Positions 1-9,150 of a stretch of 64,000 bases of DNA are shown here, in pieces. The position numbers and the translations under genes are program-made. Under the pieces are notes generated by a model. That model was not told the DNA's origin. It ran no database searches and saw only the letters and a program-made list of their open reading frames with translations. The stretch is from NCBI GenBank assembly GCA_045110515.1, contig JBGCGD010000013.1, forward strand, positions 1 through 64,000. Direction: 5' to 3'. The DNA comes from Granulosicoccus sp045110515. Its GTDB lineage: Bacteria; Pseudomonadota; Gammaproteobacteria; Granulosicoccales; Granulosicoccaceae. Every line of letters starts with the position of its first letter. The stretch's first letter is position 1.

Positions 1-351
1 ACGAAGCGGTCGTTCAAAACCTAACGATTTTTTTCGTGAACAACCGGTTTGGGCACTTAGCGGCCCTTGCCACATTGCTATGTTGTACTTCCGGTATTAA
101 CAGACGGCTGACGTTGGTTTTGGTTACAAAATTGACCTTCGCCTTGGGTTACGAAGTGAAGGCGATTTTCAAGTGTCATCAAAGCCGCCACCGCAGTATG
201 CCTGTCTAAAGACATAGATAGCTGGATACAAACTAAATTATGCTGTTTTCACTTAACAGAACACTTGCTTCAGCATGACAAACTAAAAGCACATCCAACC
301 CTAAGACCATCGACATAGAAAATATAACAAACGAGTTGTACAAAGAGAAAA
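1..351. other. no supported gene; left edge
   Basis: I see no convincing gene here. One plus frame is open from the window edge to a stop at about 209, and a short minus frame runs from an ATG at 75 off the left edge; neither gives a recognisable protein. A 7-bp inverted repeat (139-145 with 159-165) followed by TTTT is too weak to call a terminator. The stretch lies downstream of kdkA, so it may hold its 3' end signal or the tail of a gene outside the window. Confidence 0.4.
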
Positions 352-1158
352 CTACCCCAACAACCAACCTTCCCAACTCTCAACAAGCACCACAAACCCA
401 CCAACAACACTACCCTCCAAGGACACAGAAGTTGAAGCCTTAGAACCATCGCCACCAGCCACCCCACAAACTTTCCCTAAAGACCGCTTCAACCGATCAA
501 CATTCCCCCTACACCACCCGCTGGTAATATCCTTGGGCAAAGCACGAATACGCGCACGATCAAAATCAATCAATGCAACGTCTTGCTCATTAGCCAGCAT
601 AATGTTGTGTGCGTTTAGGTCTGCGTGGTAGACGCCTTGTTTATGGAACATGGCAATGGTTTTACCTATCGCCTTCCATTGATCATCGCTGACTGTTTGC
701 TCACTCGTTAAACATTCAGCAAGTGTCTTCCCGGGAAGCTTGTGTGTGACTATGCTGGCTTCATAGCTTAAGCCTTTAACAACAACTCGGCAGGCAAACG
801 GTTTAGGTACGGGTAGTGATTGATCGTGCAGGTGGCACAGTACATTGAACTCGCGCATGGCACGCGTTCGTTCAAGTCCGGTATAGCAATAACGTGAATA
901 GGAAATTTTTTGAGCTAGCCCTCCTCGTCTGTAGTGACGCAGCACGAGGGGGTGTTCTGCCTGGGTAATAAAAAACGTGTTGCCGCGTCCGGCTCCCGCT
1001 ACGCCGGAAATGTTCCCTTGAGATTGCAGAACACTCTCGTCAAAGACATCGGGGTTAAACGCAGGCTGGGCGTCTTGCACATAGCGCCAATAGACACCCG
1101 GCTGGCTGGGGCTGCTTTGTGTTACTGCACCCGAAGCCAGTGAATGAGAATCCACCAT
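352..1158 (-). CDS. kdkA: 3-deoxy-D-manno-octulosonic acid kinase (KdkA-like)
   Basis: Predicted to phosphorylate the Kdo sugar of lipid A-core with ATP at the inner membrane. The protein has 268 residues and a Kdo/LPS kinase fold: a glycine-rich N-lobe near residues 56-60, a catalytic loop HADLNAHN with Asp180 and Asn185, and the metal-binding IDFDRAR (Asp198/Asp200). A protein kinase-like fold of this type with a preceding LPGKTL segment fits the KdkA/WaaP/RIO group best. The last 40 residues or so (from about 229) are Gly/Val/Ser-rich, look unlike a kinase, and are encoded by unusually GT-rich DNA, so the 3' end may have drifted or been extended. It lies just downstream of the zinc-finger gene, possibly in the same transcript. 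Confidence 0.8.
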   Translation of the reverse strand: MVDSHSLASGAVTQSSPSQPGVYWRYVQDAQPAFNPDVFDESVLQSQGNISGVAGAGRGNTFFITQAEHPLVLRHYRRGGLAQKISYSRYCYTGLERTRAMREFNVLCHLHDQSLPVPKPFACRVVVKGLSYEASIVTHKLPGKTLAECLTSEQTVSDDQWKAIGKTIAMFHKQGVYHADLNAHNIMLANEQDVALIDFDRARIRALPKDITSGWCRGNVDRLKRSLGKVCGVAGGDGSKASTSVSLEGSVVGGFVVLVESWEGWLLG

Positions 1159-1173
1159 CAGTGGTTACGTCTC

Positions 1174-1383
1174 TTATCCCTCGCTTGGGGATTGTGCAGC
1201 ACTCTTCTCATCAACCAATCGATACACCGTACCGCAGTAGGAACAACTGGCTTCTGGCGAATCGTCTAAGGGGATGAACACTCGCGGGTGGCTGTTCCAC
1301 AGCGAGGAATCCGGTGTGGGGCAATGCAGTGGCAATTCGTCTTTGGTGACTTCAACAAGTGACTGTGAGTTCGGCTGTTGCAT
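1174..1383 (-). CDS. small CHCC zinc-finger protein
   Basis: A 69-residue protein of the zf-CHCC family, related to the C-terminal domain of mitochondrial complex I subunit NDUFS6. The four predicted zinc ligands are all present in the expected order: Cys21, His32, Cys47 and Cys50. The exact bacterial role is not established. The ATG at 1383 is chosen because it gives the normal family length; the frame is open further upstream to 1479, where it would overlap the end of glnE by 14 bases, but those extra residues do not look like the family. It lies between glnE and kdkA on the same strand. Confidence 0.75.
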   Translation of the reverse strand: MQQPNSQSLVEVTKDELPLHCPTPDSSLWNSHPRVFIPLDDSPEASCSYCGTVYRLVDEKSAAQSPSEG

Positions 1384-1465
1384 GAGCAAACGGACCTTTT
1401 TATAGTGTGATAATACGGCTAGTGTACTGTAACCATCCGCCCAATATTCAACCGAGCAGCTAAGA

Positions 1466-4441
1466 TTAGGTACTACCAAGTATTCGGGCCTTTATGATGC
1501 TGACCGTCTTACGTATTCCACTCAGTTCATCATCCATAGCCACCACAGAGCCTGCACTCTGAAGCGCCTGACGGTGCAACCGGGTACGGAGCGCCAAATA
1601 GCAGTCACGCAGGGCTCTGGCCTCATCCCCGGGCATCAAGGCCAGCGATTCCACTACCTCCAATATCCGGATGTTGTCGGTGAATCCCAATAGCGCTGTG
1701 TGCTCTCGTGAATAGGCAAGCACCAGAAACTGAACAATAAACTCTATGTCCGCGACCCCACCGGCATCCTGCTTGATATGAAACCGACCTTCCTGCGTAT
1801 TGCCCAGGGCCGATCGCATGCGCTCACGCATTTTGGCCACCGCTTCTCGCAGCTCATCCTCTGAGCGCATCTGGGTGAGAACGCCCGAGCGGATGGCTTG
1901 AAACCGCGCTTTCAACTCAGGGCTACCAAATACCATGCGCGTGCGAATAAGCGCCTGATGCTCCCAGGTCCAGGCATCCCCTTCCTGGTAGTTGGCAAAG
2001 GCCTCTATACCTGTCACCAACACACCGGAGGTGCCATTAGGCCGTAGCCGCAGGTCAATCTCGTACAGCATACCGGCGGGTGTGGTTGTGCCCATAAAGT
2101 GCACAAACTTCTGGGCAAGCCGTGCATAAAACACTGTATTCTCAACGGGCTTATCACCGTTGGTCTGTTGATTCTCACCCACGCTGTCGTGCAGAAACAC
2201 TAAGTCTAAATCAGATGCAAAGCCCAGCTCTAAGCCACCTAGTTTTCCGTAAGCCACCACAGCAGCCGTACTTGAAAAAGCTTTACCGTCTAGCTCGAAA
2301 CACGGATTACCATGCCGCGCAATTAACGGGGCCTCCACCAACTGTAGAACGGCCGCAATAAGAGATTCTGCCAGCCACGATAATTGATCGCTAACTTGCA
2401 TTAACGTTAGCGTGCCATCTAATTGTGCGCAGGCAATCCTCATTTCACGCCCTTGCCGGTAATGCCTTAGCCTATCCATCTGCACATCTAACTCCGCACC
2501 CTTAATGCGGTTGACTTGTTGTTGCGTTTCCTCGGCAACCTCTGTAGCGCTTAAATAAAGCTCGGCCCCCGGCCCTACTAACAGTTCATCAATTACCATA
2601 GGTTGGCAAATAACAAAATTAGCCAACCAACTACTTTGCGAAAACAAGCGCACCAAACGGGCCAATGCCTGCGGCTGATCGCTTAGCACTTGAAGGTAAC
2701 CACTACGCCCTGCGACAGCTCGAACCAACGCCATACAACGTGTCAGTGTTTGTGATGGATTATCTGCTTGCAGTGCATAGCGTAATATTAACGGTGCAAT
2801 TCGGGATACACGGTTTTGGCTTTCACTGGTTAGCCTGTGAAAAAAAGCGCCGCGGCTAACGCTATCAATAATGCTTAGTAGCTCATCGTCTGATTCAAAC
2901 CCTGCCGCGTCTAAAGCCTCAGTGCGCACCTGCTCGTCAACATCGTCATCGCTCATCATGCTCCACAAAGTTTGCATGGCGGCATCTTGCTGATCACCTG
3001 ACGCGAACGTTGCATCTGATTCATCTGAGGCATCGTCCTCTGACGCTTCCACTTCAAACAAGCCACTAAAACTCTCGCTAACGCACTCTTGGTGTGCTTG
3101 CAGATTTTGACGAAAGCTACCCCAATCTGTTTCGCCTAACATCGTGATGAGTCGTAGTTGGTCTTCAGCGTTGGTGGGTAAGCTATGCAGTTGTTCATCG
3201 CGCATCATTTGAATAGCATTTTCAACACGCCTTAAATACCCGTACGCACTCACTAATGCGGCAACTTCATCCGGTTTCATCAAGCCATCACTGGCCAACT
3301 GATTAAGCACACTCACAATAGGACGAATGCGTAAACGTTCATCACGGCCACCGCGTACAAGCTGAAAAGCCTGACCAATAAATTCCACCTCGCGGATGCC
3401 GCCAGCACCGAGCTTAATGTTATCGACCATGCCTTTTTGTTTGACCGACACGGCAATTTTTCGTTTGAGTTCACGCAGTGAATCGAAGGCGTTGTAGTCA
3501 AGGTAGCGCCGGTAAACGAACGGAGTTATTAAACCCATTAAGGTTTGTATGTCTTCTGCATCTCCTGTCAGCGCCCTCGACTTGATCATCGCGTAGCGTT
3601 CCCATTCACGCGCTTGTGTTAAGTAGTAGTTCTCTAGCCCGTCAAAGTTCATCACTAACGGGCCGCTATCACCAAAGGGTCTAAGCCTCGTATCTACTCG
3701 GTAGGCAAAGCCATCCACAGTGTGACTATTCAACAATCGTGTAAACATTTGCACCGATCGACGAAAAAACTCAGCGTTGTCTGTGACATTACGCCCGCTG
3801 GCATTACCGGTGGTTTTTCCAGCCTCCGGCCACAAGCAAATGAGATCGATATCGGATGACACATTCAGCTCGTGCCCGCCCAGTTTACCCATGCCTAAAA
3901 TAATCAGGCGTTGCACTTTACCCTCACTGTTTGTAGGGGTCCCATAGCGCTGCACCATAGAGTCATAGACCCATTGCTCTGCGGCGATTACGCAGGCATC
4001 TGCCAGTTGGGATAAATCGTTAAGCGTTTCAGGCAGCGAGGCGCTTTGCGTCAAGTCACGCCATAAAATTCTGAACATCTCGCGGTGCCTAAAACGTCGC
4101 AACACCCGTTGCCGGACACTCTCTAATACGGTCTTATCGGGTGTGCCACTACCGAGCGTGTCTACTTCCAATTGCAGAATCGAGTTCAACTCTTCCACCC
4201 ACGCATCGGGGGTGTTGCCAGTGCGCGCACTCTCCAATGAACGATACGACACCAGATGTTCTAACGCTTCCGGGTACTGCCTAATGACGCGCATTAAGTA
4301 GGGACTTACCGCACACAAAGCGCGTAGCCACTGAGCCACCAACGGATAGCTAAGCACCTCATCGCCCAGTGTCTCTTCCAGCTCGGACATCTGCTCTAGA
4401 AAGACGGGCGTGAGTAATTCGGTAGAAATGTCACATTGCAT
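1466..4441 (-). CDS. glnE: bifunctional glutamine synthetase adenylyltransferase/adenylyl-removing enzyme
   Basis: Adds AMP to glutamine synthetase to switch it off and removes it by phosphorolysis, under control of PII protein. The 991-residue length is close to the usual 940-990. Two nucleotidyltransferase halves are visible, each with a GKLGG-x-EL...SD-x-D signature: the N-terminal (deadenylylating) one at about residues 184-200 with Asp197/Asp199, and the C-terminal (adenylylating) one near residue 743 with a DLD triad. Both retain their acidic pairs, so both activities should be present. An acidic linker at about residues 460-485 (Asp/Glu/Ser/Ala-rich) is longer than usual. It is divergent from the ABC ATPase gene with a 77-base gap. 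Confidence 0.96.
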   Translation of the reverse strand: MQCDISTELLTPVFLEQMSELEETLGDEVLSYPLVAQWLRALCAVSPYLMRVIRQYPEALEHLVSYRSLESARTGNTPDAWVEELNSILQLEVDTLGSGTPDKTVLESVRQRVLRRFRHREMFRILWRDLTQSASLPETLNDLSQLADACVIAAEQWVYDSMVQRYGTPTNSEGKVQRLIILGMGKLGGHELNVSSDIDLICLWPEAGKTTGNASGRNVTDNAEFFRRSVQMFTRLLNSHTVDGFAYRVDTRLRPFGDSGPLVMNFDGLENYYLTQAREWERYAMIKSRALTGDAEDIQTLMGLITPFVYRRYLDYNAFDSLRELKRKIAVSVKQKGMVDNIKLGAGGIREVEFIGQAFQLVRGGRDERLRIRPIVSVLNQLASDGLMKPDEVAALVSAYGYLRRVENAIQMMRDEQLHSLPTNAEDQLRLITMLGETDWGSFRQNLQAHQECVSESFSGLFEVEASEDDASDESDATFASGDQQDAAMQTLWSMMSDDDVDEQVRTEALDAAGFESDDELLSIIDSVSRGAFFHRLTSESQNRVSRIAPLILRYALQADNPSQTLTRCMALVRAVAGRSGYLQVLSDQPQALARLVRLFSQSSWLANFVICQPMVIDELLVGPGAELYLSATEVAEETQQQVNRIKGAELDVQMDRLRHYRQGREMRIACAQLDGTLTLMQVSDQLSWLAESLIAAVLQLVEAPLIARHGNPCFELDGKAFSSTAAVVAYGKLGGLELGFASDLDLVFLHDSVGENQQTNGDKPVENTVFYARLAQKFVHFMGTTTPAGMLYEIDLRLRPNGTSGVLVTGIEAFANYQEGDAWTWEHQALIRTRMVFGSPELKARFQAIRSGVLTQMRSEDELREAVAKMRERMRSALGNTQEGRFHIKQDAGGVADIEFIVQFLVLAYSREHTALLGFTDNIRILEVVESLALMPGDEARALRDCYLALRTRLHRQALQSAGSVVAMDDELSGIRKTVSIIKARILGST

Positions 4442-4518
4442 GAAAGATCTTTCGCCTAAACATTCCCAATGCGTTGAATCCCGCGCCCACTCTCGTAGTC
4501 ATCGGGTATCATCGGCGT

Positions 4519-5595
4519 ATGAGTAACCAGCTTGAACTTGAACACATTAGCGTAGACCTTGATGGTACTCGCATCATCGACGATGTGTCATTTAGCCTGT
4601 CTGCAGGCGACATCGGATGCTTGTTAGGCCCCAGCGGCTGCGGCAAGACCACCCTGCTTCGTACTATTGGCGGGTTTGAAGCCCCGTGCGAAGGCGAGCT
4701 GTGTATCGCCGGTAAAACCGTTGCCAACGCAGGCCACCAATACAGTCCTGAAGAGCGTAGAGTCGGCATGGTATTCCAAGACCTAGCTCTGTTTCCTCAT
4801 ATGACGGTGCGGAAGAACGTTGCTTTCGGCATTAGCAAGCAATCTAAAAAGGCCGTTAATGAACGTGTCGATGAACTGCTCGATTTGGTGGGCATGCAAC
4901 GCTATGCAGATAGCTACCCGCATCAACTCTCAGGCGGGCAGCAACAACGGGTGGCCCTAATACGGGCAATGGCACCACGGCCCCCTGTGCTACTCCTAGA
5001 CGAACCCTTCAGCAGTCAGGACACCGAACGCCGCGTACAACTCGCTCACGAAGTGCGAGAAATCTTAAAAAGAGATGGCATTACTGCGGTGCTCGTGACG
5101 CACGATCAGTACGAAGCCTTTGCCATCGCCGATCACATTGGTGTGGTGGCAAATGGAAAACTTCGGCAATGGGACAATGCCTACAATCTGTATCACACCC
5201 CTGCCGATCGCTTTGTTGCAGATTTTGTCGGTGAAGGTGTATTCCTGTGTGGTAACACGCTGGAAGACAACGTTATTCAAACAGAGTTGGGTATTATCCA
5301 CGGCGAACTGAGCGCAGACGTCCCGTCCGGCACATTGATTGAACTGCTTGTGCGACCCGATGACATATTGCACGACGACGATAGCCCCAACAAAGCGACG
5401 GTTATTGCCAGAGACTTCCGCGGCGCAGATCACTTATACACGCTGCGCATGCCCGGCAATACCCGCCTGCTCTGCCTTGCGCCGTCGCACCATAACCACG
5501 AAGTTGGCGAACAGTTTGGTATTCGCCTACAGCTGGATCACTTAGTGATATTCGACAGAGAGCTGGACGACGTACCGAACGTCACATCGCCCTAA
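4519..5595 (+). CDS. ABC transporter ATP-binding protein, FbpC/PotA type
   Basis: ATPase subunit of an import ABC transporter, most like ferric iron (FbpC) or other CUT-type importers. In the 358-residue protein the Walker A GPSGCGKT is at 37-44, the signature LSGGQ at 137-141, Walker B with Asp161-Glu162, and a THD switch near 195. A C-terminal regulatory/TOBE-like part follows from about residue 240. The start at 4519 is preferred because the conserved N-terminus begins there; an upstream ATG at 4474 would add 15 unlike residues. No permease or binding protein gene is adjacent, so its partners must be elsewhere or it is shared. Substrate is not determined. Confidence 0.85.
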   Translation: MSNQLELEHISVDLDGTRIIDDVSFSLSAGDIGCLLGPSGCGKTTLLRTIGGFEAPCEGELCIAGKTVANAGHQYSPEERRVGMVFQDLALFPHMTVRKNVAFGISKQSKKAVNERVDELLDLVGMQRYADSYPHQLSGGQQQRVALIRAMAPRPPVLLLDEPFSSQDTERRVQLAHEVREILKRDGITAVLVTHDQYEAFAIADHIGVVANGKLRQWDNAYNLYHTPADRFVADFVGEGVFLCGNTLEDNVIQTELGIIHGELSADVPSGTLIELLVRPDDILHDDDSPNKATVIARDFRGADHLYTLRMPGNTRLLCLAPSHHNHEVGEQFGIRLQLDHLVIFDRELDDVPNVTSP

Positions 5596-5596
5596 G

Positions 5597-6706
5597 CTAG
5601 CCTTGTTGGAACAAGTCGCGAACGTAGTCAGCTATTGCAAGGCTTGACGTTAAACCCGGCGATTCAATACCGAACAAATTGATTAACCTGGGTATGCCGT
5701 GATCTTGCTCAGATGTGATCATAAAGTCCGGGTATAGCGATCCTTGCAAATTTATTTTGGGGCGAATGCCCGCGTAATCGGGAGTTAGTGAATCATCCGG
5801 TAGCTCGGGCCAGTAGCGCCGTATCTCAGCGTAAAAACTATTGGCCCGCTTGGGGTCAACTTCATAGTCTTCGTTTTCAATGACTTCGACATCCGGACCA
5901 AAGCGCGCCCTGCCCGCCAAATCTACCGTTATGTGAACACCCAACCCGCCTTGTCGCGGCACGGGATACACCAGATGAGAAAACGGTGCTTTGGCTTGTA
6001 GGCTGAAGTAGTTTCCTTTGCTGAATATAGGTTTTGGGCAAAACTCATTGGGCATACGGTTAATAGAGGCTGCCAGGTCGCAGGCTCCGTGCCCGGCGGT
6101 ATTAACCACCCATTGGCAGCTAATAGTCATAGGGTCATCGCCACCTACTTCCACTTCAAACAAATTGTTCTTGCGGCTTATGTGTTTAACCGGCGCATGG
6201 ACAGCCAGTGACGCACCCTCACTTTCAGCATCCCCTAACAGAGACAACATGAGCCCGTGGCTATCCACAATACCGGTTGACGGAGAGTGTAATGCGGCCA
6301 GACAACTCAAGGCGGGCTCCAGCATTTGAGCCTCGCCTTGGGTTAGCATCTGCAGATCATCAACACCGTTTGCAATAGCTCGCTGGCGAATACCTTCAAG
6401 CTCTTGCACCTGCTCTTCGCTGGTGGCAACAATCAGTTTACCGGTACGTTTGTGGTTAACAAGTTTTTGCTGACAATAGTCGTAAAGGGCATGCTTGCCT
6501 GCAATACAAAACCGAGCCTTGAGACTATCTGCAGCATAGTAAATACCCGCATGAATCACTTCTGAATTACGGGCGCTAGTCATTGTGCCGAAGGCGGACT
6601 GCCGCTCTAGAATAAGCACATCACGCCCAGATTGGGCAAGGCTTGCAGCTATGGCAAGTCCGACAACGCCTGCACCAATAACAATGCACTCGCAGTCTGC
6701 CGACAT
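5597..6706 (-). CDS. FAD-dependent oxidoreductase, L-2-hydroxyglutarate oxidase-like
   Basis: A 369-residue DAO-family flavoprotein. The N-terminal dinucleotide-binding motif (IGAGVVGLAIA) is at about residues 9-19 and is followed by an acidic Glu at the end of strand 2. The segment SARNSEVIHAGIYY is characteristic of the LhgO/L2HGDH group, which oxidises L-2-hydroxyglutarate to 2-oxoglutarate and passes electrons to the membrane. Some relatives act on other hydroxy acids, so the substrate is inferred. A GTG directly before the ATG at 6706 is an alternative start. It is convergent with the ABC ATPase gene, with only one base between the two coding regions. Confidence 0.8.
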   Translation of the reverse strand: MSADCECIVIGAGVVGLAIAASLAQSGRDVLILERQSAFGTMTSARNSEVIHAGIYYAADSLKARFCIAGKHALYDYCQQKLVNHKRTGKLIVATSEEQVQELEGIRQRAIANGVDDLQMLTQGEAQMLEPALSCLAALHSPSTGIVDSHGLMLSLLGDAESEGASLAVHAPVKHISRKNNLFEVEVGGDDPMTISCQWVVNTAGHGACDLAASINRMPNEFCPKPIFSKGNYFSLQAKAPFSHLVYPVPRQGGLGVHITVDLAGRARFGPDVEVIENEDYEVDPKRANSFYAEIRRYWPELPDDSLTPDYAGIRPKINLQGSLYPDFMITSEQDHGIPRLINLFGIESPGLTSSLAIADYVRDLFQQG

Positions 6707-6717
6707 CACTAAGTACC

Positions 6718-7488
6718 CTAGGACTCTTTAGACAGCGCTAAATAGTTAGTGGTACTAAAGAATTCGTCGCGCTCATGGTATTTTTCAATCTGCGCTACAC
6801 CACTCGGTGTGATTCGGTAAAGCGAAAAATTTCTTGTCGTAAAGAAGTACCAAAAATCCTGAAAGAAGGTTCGCGTGTCGATATTACATCCGCCGAACTC
6901 GAACTGTACGATACGGGTTTTTTCTAAAGCCTGCACGCTGCCGGTTAGCGCATCCAACTCATGGCCTTCTATATCAAGCTTGAATAGATCGATGCAGCGA
7001 CTACCCAGAGACTCTTTCCAGTAGTCATCGAATACTTTGGTGGTGATTGTTTCACTGACATCAAAATCATTGCCTCTATGATCTAGCCGCCGACGCGTTA
7101 AGCTACCCAGCCCCGAGCCTGGCTTATCGGAATACAAAGTGGCCTCTGATGCTGTTGATGACAATGCATAGGGTTGCAGTGTCACTTTTTCATCGCTCTC
7201 AAATCGTTTTTTTAAAAGGTCGATGTTTGTCTTTGACGGTTCAAACATGTGGACTTCGGCCCCGGGGTGGACCCTACGGATAGCGTCGGTGTAGTTACCG
7301 ACATTTCCACCGACATCGATGGCAAGCGATATTTCTGATTGACTGCCAAGCAGCGAGCCTACGCCACGCAACTCATGCTCGACACTACTAGCCCCCCATC
7401 CCTTTCCCTGACGCCGAGCCAATGTCCGTTCGAGTTTGCTCAATAGCTGATAGTACATAGTCAAATGCGAGTGTGAGATGAACGGCAC
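6718..7488 (-). CDS. FkbM family methyltransferase
   Basis: A class I SAM-dependent methyltransferase of the FkbM group, usually O-methylating sugars, polyketides or other small molecules. The SAM-binding loop IDVGGNVGNYT is near residues 57-67, followed by an acidic residue in MFEPS and the FKLDIEGHE motif, both hallmarks of the family. No substrate can be read from the sequence. The start is uncertain: GTG at 7488 gives 256 residues, ATG at 7458 gives 246, and neither has a clear ribosome-binding site. It ends 11 bases before the LhgO-like gene on the same strand, so the two may be co-transcribed. Confidence 0.82.
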   Translation of the reverse strand: MPFISHSHLTMYYQLLSKLERTLARRQGKGWGASSVEHELRGVGSLLGSQSEISLAIDVGGNVGNYTDAIRRVHPGAEVHMFEPSKTNIDLLKKRFESDEKVTLQPYALSSTASEATLYSDKPGSGLGSLTRRRLDHRGNDFDVSETITTKVFDDYWKESLGSRCIDLFKLDIEGHELDALTGSVQALEKTRIVQFEFGGCNIDTRTFFQDFWYFFTTRNFSLYRITPSGVAQIEKYHERDEFFSTTNYLALSKES

Positions 7489-7677
7489 GATTGAGTCTAG
7501 AGATTACCAGAATCGGGGGGCGGGCGACGAGCATTGATAAGCTGCACTCAAACCGATGGGGAGTCCAGTGCTATCCTAAGGGCAGTTTCAATCACCGCAA
7601 ATGGCCCACCGGTTCAACACTCGCCAGCTCGGCTCTTATTGCATATTTTTCACAGCCTTATCGGAATACCCATCACC

Positions 7678-8109
7678 ATGGATTTAACCTTAGCTCAAGC
7701 AAAAGCAATCATCGAACATACCTTGGCAGCCCAAGGTGCCAACGGTTTCAAGCCCATGGCAGTGGTAGTTTTAGGCGCTGCAGGCACCATCAAAGCCAGC
7801 GAGAGCCAGGATGGCACTAGCCTGTTACGACCTAAAGTGGCACACGGCAAAGCCTACGGGGCCATCTCATTAGGCATTGGTTCAAGAGCCCTGTTTGAAC
7901 GTGCTAAAGCCGAGCCTTTCTTCATCCAGGCGGTCAACTCACTGTGCGACGGAGCCCTGGTGCCAGTTGCCGGTGGCGTTCTCGTTCGTAACAGTGACGG
8001 TGAATTAATCGGTGCTGTCGGCGTAACCGGCGATACCTCAGACAACGATGAGTTGTGTGCGGTTGCAGGCATTGAAGCCGCTGGTTTAGTCGCCGATACA
8101 GGCGCATAG
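7678..8109 (+). CDS. GlcG/HbpS-family heme-binding-like protein
   Basis: A 143-residue protein of the GlcG/HbpS family. Typical features are the N-terminal LTLAQAKAII helix, the strand containing VVVLGAAGTIKA, and the glycine-rich GGVLVRNSDGELIGAVGVTG segment. Members include heme-binding HbpS and proteins beside glycolate oxidase genes, but most have unknown function. The ATG at 7678 matches the conserved N-terminus; the frame is open further upstream to 7534 with unrelated residues. It is divergent from the FkbM gene with about 190 bases between, and is followed by a hairpin at 8126-8159. Confidence 0.83.
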   Translation: MDLTLAQAKAIIEHTLAAQGANGFKPMAVVVLGAAGTIKASESQDGTSLLRPKVAHGKAYGAISLGIGSRALFERAKAEPFFIQAVNSLCDGALVPVAGGVLVRNSDGELIGAVGVTGDTSDNDELCAVAGIEAAGLVADTGA

Positions 8110-8125
8110 TTTTAAGTAATGCTTA

Positions 8126-8159
8126 CGGGGAACCCGCGTTGTTTTACGCAGGCTCCCCG
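8126..8159. terminator. hairpin between convergent genes, possible terminator
   Basis: The arms CGGGGAACCCGCGT and ACGCAGGCTCCCCG pair over 14 positions with two mismatches around a TGTTTT loop. The hairpin sits 16 bases after the GlcG-like gene and before the end of the convergent glycosyltransferase gene, so it could stop transcription from either side. No long T run follows on either strand, so intrinsic termination is uncertain. Confidence 0.45.
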
Positions 8160-8259
8160 GCTTTACCAAGAGCCATAGACTAATGGTTCAGACCGCTGGC
8201 CTAAGAAAGACTTGTACTCAACACCCGTCGCGCTCTAACTTGTCGCTGAGTGCCGTTTC

Positions 8260-9150
8260 TCAGCTTGCGACTTTGTCTGTGGCTTTCCGCAAGCGTTTGC
8301 GCAAAACAGATAATTGTGTGCCTTTAGAGTAGCGGCCTTTCTCCGCATGTCGAATTCGATACAGATTGACGATGTCCACCGCTTCTCCTTCGTATTCGAT
8401 GACCCGTCTGAAGACCGTATCTTCATAGGTCTTTCGCCAATGCTCCGATGGGCTTTGATAAACCGGTATAGATGAGCAGTAACCCACCGCTCGCGCCACA
8501 TCACCGTGCACAATTTGAAAAGCTCCTTTGGCTTTATAAATGGCATTACGATGAAAAAGCGATGGGTTTACGTCTATGGTGCCCTCTTCCCCGGCGTTTT
8601 GATTCAGCATCGGGTGCTCAGGTGGCAGCAGGTCGGTGATACCTTCGTGATCGGGGAAGACCATGCCGGTCTGCTTACCGGCGACCGCTTTAACAACGGA
8701 ATCGAGGCAGCCTTCGTGAAAGATAAGATCGCAGTCGGCAAACCAGATCCAATCGGCTTTGCTGGCAAGTGCAGCTTTATTGCGACCAATGGCCCGGCGA
8801 AAAAGCTCGGCCTTAGGTAGCACCTGCCAGTCCCAAGCGATGTTGGGTATATCAATTTGAGAAAAGCGAGCCACCAGCTTTTTCATGCCTTCGTCTTCTT
8901 CGGCATAAAACAAGGTGTACGTCAGCTCACAATCTTTAGGCGGATAATTCACCAGAGAGCTTAACTGGAACAACGAAAGATGCGCGTAGTTCCAGCAATG
9001 ACTCACAATTTGCAGCTGCAGTGGCAAAGCTGCAACGCTCAACTCATTAGGCCGTGGTGCTTTCGGTGCAAACCAACTTAGCGGTAAAACAGAGCCGACA
9101 ACACGATTATAAAATTGATTGCGCAGCCAGAGCCCGGCGTCACCATTCAT
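8260..9150 (-). CDS. glycosyltransferase-like protein (GT-A fold)
   Basis: A 296-residue cytoplasmic protein resembling family 2-type glycosyltransferases. It contains the strand and metal-site pattern WIWFADCDLIF near residues 139-149, where DCD fits the Asp-x-Asp nucleotide-sugar/metal motif, plus a conserved acidic EDTVFRR segment near 244-250 that could hold the catalytic base. Sugar donor and acceptor are unknown; surface glycan synthesis is the likely setting. Its ATG overlaps the stop of the upstream TPR gene by four bases (ATGA), implying coupled translation. It is the last gene of the long def-trkH transcript direction. Confidence 0.65.
   Translation of the reverse strand: MNGDAGLWLRNQFYNRVVGSVLPLSWFAPKAPRPNELSVAALPLQLQIVSHCWNYAHLSLFQLSSLVNYPPKDCELTYTLFYAEEDEGMKKLVARFSQIDIPNIAWDWQVLPKAELFRRAIGRNKAALASKADWIWFADCDLIFHEGCLDSVVKAVAGKQTGMVFPDHEGITDLLPPEHPMLNQNAGEEGTIDVNPSLFHRNAIYKAKGAFQIVHGDVARAVGYCSSIPVYQSPSEHWRKTYEDTVFRRVIEYEGEAVDIVNLYRIRHAEKGRYSKGTQLSVLRKRLRKATDKVAS

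Noticed and set aside
270..467. Minus-strand reading frame overlapping the kdkA 3' end
   Set aside because: Composition is that of the opposite reading of a skewed GT-rich region and the frame overlaps a better gene.
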